Positions 58,771 to 64,000 of a stretch of DNA of 64,000 bases are shown here, piece by piece. Where the stretch lies: the NCBI GenBank assembly GCA_010279815.1, contig QEOQ01000707.1, forward strand, positions 242,299 to 306,298. Reading direction: 5' to 3'. Source of the DNA: Brachionus plicatilis. Lineage: Eukaryota; Rotifera; Eurotatoria; Ploima; Brachionidae. A program made the position numbers and the translations under genes. The notes beneath the pieces are model-generated. The model was not told where the DNA came from, ran no database searches, and worked only from the letters and a program-made list of their open reading frames with translations. How positions within the stretch are numbered: position 1 is the first letter of the stretch; each line of letters opens with the position of its first letter.

Positions 58771-60536
58771 TTAAATTATGTCTTGGGAGCCCAGTCGACT
58801 CTCTGAATTTTCCTCTAGTTCTTTTTCCAAATGATGCTAAAAATTTAAAATAAAATCTAGATGACAAGTTGAAAAAGTTTACTTTGAAAATATTTGAAAG
58901 GTAATTTATTTGAAAGTATGTTTGAGGAGGCTCAATGTATTCGATGTCTTTTAGATAGCTAGTGCCTGGTCCGACCAGGATGGCGCTGACTTTGAGAGCA
59001 AGTGCCACAGTAAACGCAGCTCCATGTCCCAACAAAAGTAGAGGAAATTCCATCTTTTCCTCGAGGATGAAATTGTCCACTACATCCCAGTAGAACTTCC
59101 ATGACAAAACTGCCGAAAAAAACATTAAAATATAGATCAGATCTTCGGCAGCGATTCTGGTTAAAAACTTGGCCCGAGAAAATTTTCTGAATATAAAAGT
59201 TTGAACTACTGCGATAAATAAGTATATTGAATGACTGATCAGAAAAGATCCTGCTATAGACATGTGTTCATTTTGGGCAAAAATCGAGTTGTCATATGCA
59301 ACTTCGATGCCACGCCAGCCTTTTTTGAAAAATTCTAAATCTTTATCTTAGTTTATTTTCATTTACCTCCGACTAAAGCAATGCACTCGACTATTTCACT
59401 GAATAAAAAATCTACTCCATACTTGGAATAATTTGGAAACTTTAAATTTAAATAAAATTAAATTAAAAAAATGTTTTTTCTAAGTCAGCGTAGACCTAAA
59501 ATCGATTATTTTTTAAAAAAAAATTTTTAAATAAATATGATGAATGACATTTAAAGAATTTTAGAAAATTTAAGTAACCTAATGATATAACACTATGTCA
59601 TAAAAACAGATAAGCATACATTTAAAAAGTAAACTTTCAATTTTTTTTAATAATTTTGACTCATTTTCAAAGATTTTTTGTTAAAAAAATTTTTTTTTTT
59701 TTAAATCAAATAGTCAGATTTTGGATTATGCCAACTCTATTAGAAAAATTTTTTTTTACTGGTAGCTGATGTTTACTCTCGGTTGTAAAAAATAAATCAT
59801 AATCATCCATGTACAAAATAAATGGAGTATTTATCAGTTGATGAGTTGACTTGGTGACACAAAAGAACATGATGCACAAAATGGCAAAAACAAATGATAT
59901 CTTCCAGCTTTCGAACAAGTAAAGATCCATCAAATTCCAGACACTCCGCCATTCGAGAATAACCCCAATGGTTATGGCATAGATGTACACAACACGCATG
60001 GTAACTTGAAGCATGTAGCCTATTGTTTCAAAATTGTTCAGGTATTCGTACAAGTTTTGCAAGTCTCTTTGAAACACATAGCCAGGAAAAAGAATCGAAA
60101 GTCCAATAATCCACGAAAGAAAATTGCTAATTTTGGGACTTTCTTTGTAAAAGTAGTCATCGATAAGCGACCAAGTGCAATACCAATAGATGGCCACTAG
60201 CGGTGAGAAAAGTAAAATAGATAGGAGAACGTCAATACTGTGAAGGATATTGTAAATAAACCTTCGTCTAATTTCCTCCTTGGATGGCCGATGCAGCAAC
60301 TCATAATCTTCGCTGTTTTCTTCGTCAGTCTTCTCATTTTCAGTAGCACTGATGCTATTTTCTTCTTCTAAGAGTCTATTACTCCATAGGTTGGAAGCAG
60401 CACTACTTTTTCTTCGATCGTGTATGTATTTAAAAATTCTAAAGCTTGATATGTCCTCTTGGGGTATTGTTTCTTCAATATTTTGCAAAGAATCCTCTCT
60501 TTCTTTTGTGGTAGAATCATCAAAATCACCTCTCAT
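58771..60536 (-). CDS. Fuseless-like multi-pass membrane protein A, four exons
   Basis: Exons 60536-59760, 59439-59367, 59319-58883 and 58836-58771 join in phases 0,1,0 to give 450 aa. An acidic cytoplasmic N-tail of about 95 residues precedes about eight hydrophobic spans (SIDVLLSILLFSPLVAIYW, FLSWIIGLSILFPGYVF, VYIYAITIGVILEW, FVFAILCIMFFCV, FLISHSIYLFIAVVQTFIF, LIYILMFFSAVLSWKFYWD, LLLLGHGAAFTVALALKVSA). It aligns along its length with the gene downstream (WRSVWNLMDLYLFESWK versus WRGLWNLIDIFFFKDWK; INTPFILYMDDY versus LSNPFILYRDDY). The gap between the two genes is only about 220 bp, as in a recent tandem pair. Family assignment to Fuseless is by motif recognition; the precise role is inferred. 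Confidence 0.84.
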
Positions 60537-63500
60537 TCTAATCTCATTCTTTTGTACTATGGATTTATTTTACTTTGAAAAGAATACTTAAAACAATTTG
60601 GCAGATTAAATCTGGCAATTTTAAAAACAGCTTAAACTCTCCTTGTAATCTATATTCTATTTTAGGAATTTGAATTTGGCTATTTTTAATTTCAAATTAA
60701 TTTCAAATTAAATTTTTGTCTAAATTTTAACCGATCAAATCCAAGGCTAAGTTATTTTCTAAAATAATTATTTTTACACCAATTTTTTTAATCCAAGTAT
60801 GCTTGCTTTATATTTAAGATTAAAGTCTTCGACTATTAAAAGAATGTCAAATTAAGAAAATCAATATTTATAGTTTTATAATTTGTTAGAAAATTAGTAA
60901 AAAAAATGATCAAATTTTTTTAATTTAATGCAATCAGTAAATAAAAGACTTTTTTGTTTAATTTTAAATCTTTTAGATTTAGGAAAAAACAGACCATTAT
61001 TAGCTGAATTTCGAGCTCGGTACCAAATTTTTGCAAAAACTCGAATCTGGTTATAAAAAATTGATAAAAATTAGACATTTTTGTTTTACTATTGTTTTTT
61101 AATGAGCATCAATAATATTTATCAACATATCCAGAAAAAATATTCACTATTTCATTTAAAAAAAATACAAAACCAATTAAGATTTAACTGATTTAGTTTT
61201 AACTATTTATTTCAGTAAAATATCTCAAAAAATAAAAAAGTATAACAAAAAAGAGTAAAATAACACTAATTTAATACATCGTTCATTTATTTTAATTATC
61301 TTCACCAATTAAGTCTAGTAAGGGTTTAAAAAAAATATAAAAATAAAATTAAATAATTCTAATAATTCCCCTTATTTTGTCTAGTATAATAATTGGGATA
61401 ATAATAACCTTTTTTTAAAATTTTTGCGTCACCTTTCTGACACTCATGTTTATGCTGGAACTTAGAGAGTATCGATAACGTTTTCAATATTTTCTCCTTG
61501 CTGGTCGTTACGATTGTTTCAATAAGATAACAAAAATAGTATTTAAAGAAATATAAAATTTATTATTTTTCTTTCTGAATCGAGAAGAAGCTCCGGAAAA
61601 TTAATATAAAAAATGAAGCAAATAATTAAAAAAATTTAACAATAATAAAAATAAATTAATTTATTTTTGAATTAAATGGTTCCACACAATTAAATAACAG
61701 ATCCTCACAAGCAGAAAACTTTTCACCGCAAACCAAAAACTTGATAGCCAAATCACTGCAAAACACAAGTTTTTTGTGCCGAATTCAAAATAAAAAGTAT
61801 TTATTCATATTTAAACAAATAATTGATTATCACAGTTTTTATTTGTGTTGAAAAAAATTAATAATTATATTATTTTATTTATTTAGAGAATATTTATGAA
61901 GTTTGATACAAGAGTAGTTTCTGAATAATATGTTTAATGGGACTACCTAGTCCCCACAAACAAAAAAATGTCACCCAAAAATCAACAAATTTTTCGTAAA
62001 TTTTCAAAACTGTTAAACACAAAAAAAAAAAACTTCTTACTGAAAAGTTTTTTAATATCTATTAAAAACAGCCACTAAATATTTTAGATAATAAAATGCC
62101 TATGATTTTACGTAAAAAAAAACTTCCGAATTCTAGGAGATTAAAAAATCCAAAAAAATAAAACGAAAAAAAAAGAACAATGACAATTCATTGAATGATG
62201 CAGGGAAAATATTGTATGAGTATCCGACGAAATTGCTAATAAACCTAAAGAAGGTCGTCCAAAATTAGTTGGAAATTGGTTTTCCTTAAAAAAGATTTCA
62301 ATTTAATTATTTTATTAATTTAATATCTAATTTTTCAATGTAATTTTATAATTTTATTTTCCATGGTAAATTAAATAATATTTATTTCATAAACAAATAA
62401 AATTTTAAAATTTTTAGTTCAATTCTGTACTTAGGTTGTGACTCAATTTCCGACAAAAAGTTAAGAACTAAATGGCAATCAAATCTTATAAAAGTGAAGA
62501 AAAAAGAGATTCTTTATTCTTTGTATTCAATTTTCGGCTTAAATCCTCCCATTTTATAAAGTTTCATTATAATTTTTTTTAACCAAGCCTTTTATAAAAA
62601 TTAATTATCACCATTTTGATAGATTTTGCAATGAAATTTTTTCTTTTGATTCAAAGTTAATAGAATAATATCGATTTTAAATTATTGCTTAAATTTTCCA
62701 GCAATTTTTTTAGAATTTATTATTCAATTTATTAACATTTAAATTCTAATAAAATAATCAAACCATTTAACTATTTTAATCGTTATCTTCATTAAGATAA
62801 TCACCAATTTAATCTTTAAAGTCAAATCTTTTCTAGTCAAATCTTGATCTGGTGATTAAATTTAGATTTAAAAAAGAAAAACCTTAATATTTCTAATGGA
62901 AAATTTTTAAAAAAGATTTTATAGATTTTTTTATCCTTTTTTGGTTATAAGAAAATTGAAATACATAAAAATAATTATTTTATCGACGTATTGATGATTT
63001 GCGTAATATAGCACATTAATATGATCAGATTTCAAATTTTAGTCTTTAAAGAGAAAGGGATTAAAAAAGCTATATGCAGTCATTTTTGCTTAGTAAATTT
63101 TTATTTTTAATAATTCTGAAGTTTTTATGAATCATGATTTTAATCAAATAAGAAAATTACAAAAACTTAATTTTTGACTTTTATGCAATGTTGAATTTAA
63201 CTGGGAAAATTTCTTGCTTTTTTAATGGTGACCATTTTATTAATCAAAATTTTTAAGCTGAAAATTATAATTTAATGCTATTCCAATAAATTAGATATAT
63301 TCTATTATATTAGTATCTTGAGAAAAATTTGATTCCATCGGTTTGACCTTTTTAATTTTAAATCTGATATCTATTGTATATTTTTATTGATTTTTAAATA
63401 AAATTCTAATTAAATTATTTTATTTTCCTAATCAACAAAAATATTATTTTTGTTAAAAAAATATTTTAAATTGTTGATCGAAAAATTTGTCTATCAAAAA

Positions 63501-64000
63501 AAATAACTCAAGCCATCCAAATAATTTGTCGCTGTTCATTTTTTTCTGTGAAATTTTTAAGTACTCATTTCTTAATATATGTAAATATGTATAAAAAAAT
63601 TCATTTTCAAAATAAACTAATTAGTGAATAAATATTTAATCGCTACTAGTAGAGTAATTTTGTTTATTTACCTCATTTAATATAAAATCATTTTAAATAA
63701 ACCATTGTTAAGTTCATTACAAATTTCAGCAGGAGTTAGTATTATTTATTTTTTTCTTTGTTGGTAATTCTTATAAAAGAAATTTTAAATTAATAGAAAA
63801 GTTTTTTTTTGTAATAATTTTAGTTATCAGTTATTGGCAAAGACAGCTCTTGATATTTTTTTTAATTTGTTGGTTTGTTGAACCTTTTTAATAGTTTATT
63901 TTATTTAAATTTATTTTTTGGCCTAATCAGATTTAAGTTGACATAAGTTGAGTTTAAAATATTTTTATTGATGACTTATACGTATACACGAATATTCTAT
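60537..64000. other. 3.4-kb terminal region, no convincing gene
   Basis: AT-rich throughout. Minus-strand open pieces at about 61785-61660 (SDLAIKFLVCGEKFSACEDL) and 61525-61465 (NNRNDQQGENIENVIDTL then stop) look exon-like. A plus-strand piece at 62230-62290 reads NKPKEGRPKLVGNWF. No family was recognised and no splice chain could be closed. The Fuseless A promoter should lie just right of 60536. Confidence 0.4.

Noticed and set aside
61010..61026. TTTCGAGCTCGGTACC, resembling a cloning-vector polylinker
   Set aside because: Only about 14 bases match, and the flanks are ordinary AT-rich genomic sequence with no further vector bases, so chance is the simplest explanation.
1..64000. CRISPR arrays, rRNA, tRNA or bacterial-type operons
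   Set aside because: No regularly spaced identical repeats with unique spacers, no rRNA core motifs and no cloverleaf with a plausible anticodon were seen; splicing shows the DNA is eukaryotic.

Overview
This window is nuclear DNA from an invertebrate animal, not a microbe. It is very AT-rich. Its genes are split by GT..AG introns, some of them only about 50-65 nt long. The proteins are animal-type: a UBASH3 phosphatase, the ciliary dynein-docking protein ODAD2/ARMC4, Fuseless-type synaptic membrane proteins, a gelsolin-family actin regulator, an LRR-Roc-COR protein and an ML-domain lipid-binding protein. All three stop codons are used in the standard way. The combination of compact exons, extreme AT content and a protostome-type Fuseless pair suggests a lophotrochozoan such as a monogonont rotifer (Brachionus-like). 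That taxonomic guess is inference.

Layout. At 1-119 lies a Helitron-type helicase remnant, followed at 1135-1967 (+) by the last exons of a dopamine-beta-hydroxylase/MOXD1-like monooxygenase with an in-frame TGA. UBASH3 occupies 15822-4068 (-), five exons, with a large extra reading frame at 11308-10003 that can join the same downstream exon; its last intron holds a LINE end, a Ty3-type gag piece and MITEs. A secreted ML-domain gene is at 19259-19864 (+), and a 3' fragment of a second copy is at 27002-27156. Between the two copies sits a ruined Jockey-like LINE (20420-26930) that was itself hit by a Tc1-like element and a hAT element, each with further insertions inside. A three-domain gelsolin-like gene runs 30164-28734 (-), ODAD2 39252-34136 (-), an LRR-Roc-COR gene 52894-40706 (-), and two tandem Fuseless paralogues 60536-58771 (-) and 58546-56758 (-). 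The last 3.4 kb shows no convincing gene.

I assembled all six multi-exon minus-strand models exon by exon. In every one the splice phases close and the frame stays open to a single terminal stop, which is the main support for the models. UBASH3 (733 aa), ODAD2 (667 aa), LRR-Roc-COR (1256 aa), gelsolin-like (346 aa), Fuseless A (450 aa) and Fuseless B (403 aa) all appear complete or nearly so.

The rest of the window is dominated by small inverted-repeat DNA transposons. Several have target-site duplications readable by eye: 8 bp (hAT-like), 9 bp (Mutator-like) and TA (Tc1/mariner-like). They fill the introns of UBASH3, ODAD2 and the Roco gene. No operon, CRISPR array, rRNA or convincing tRNA was seen.
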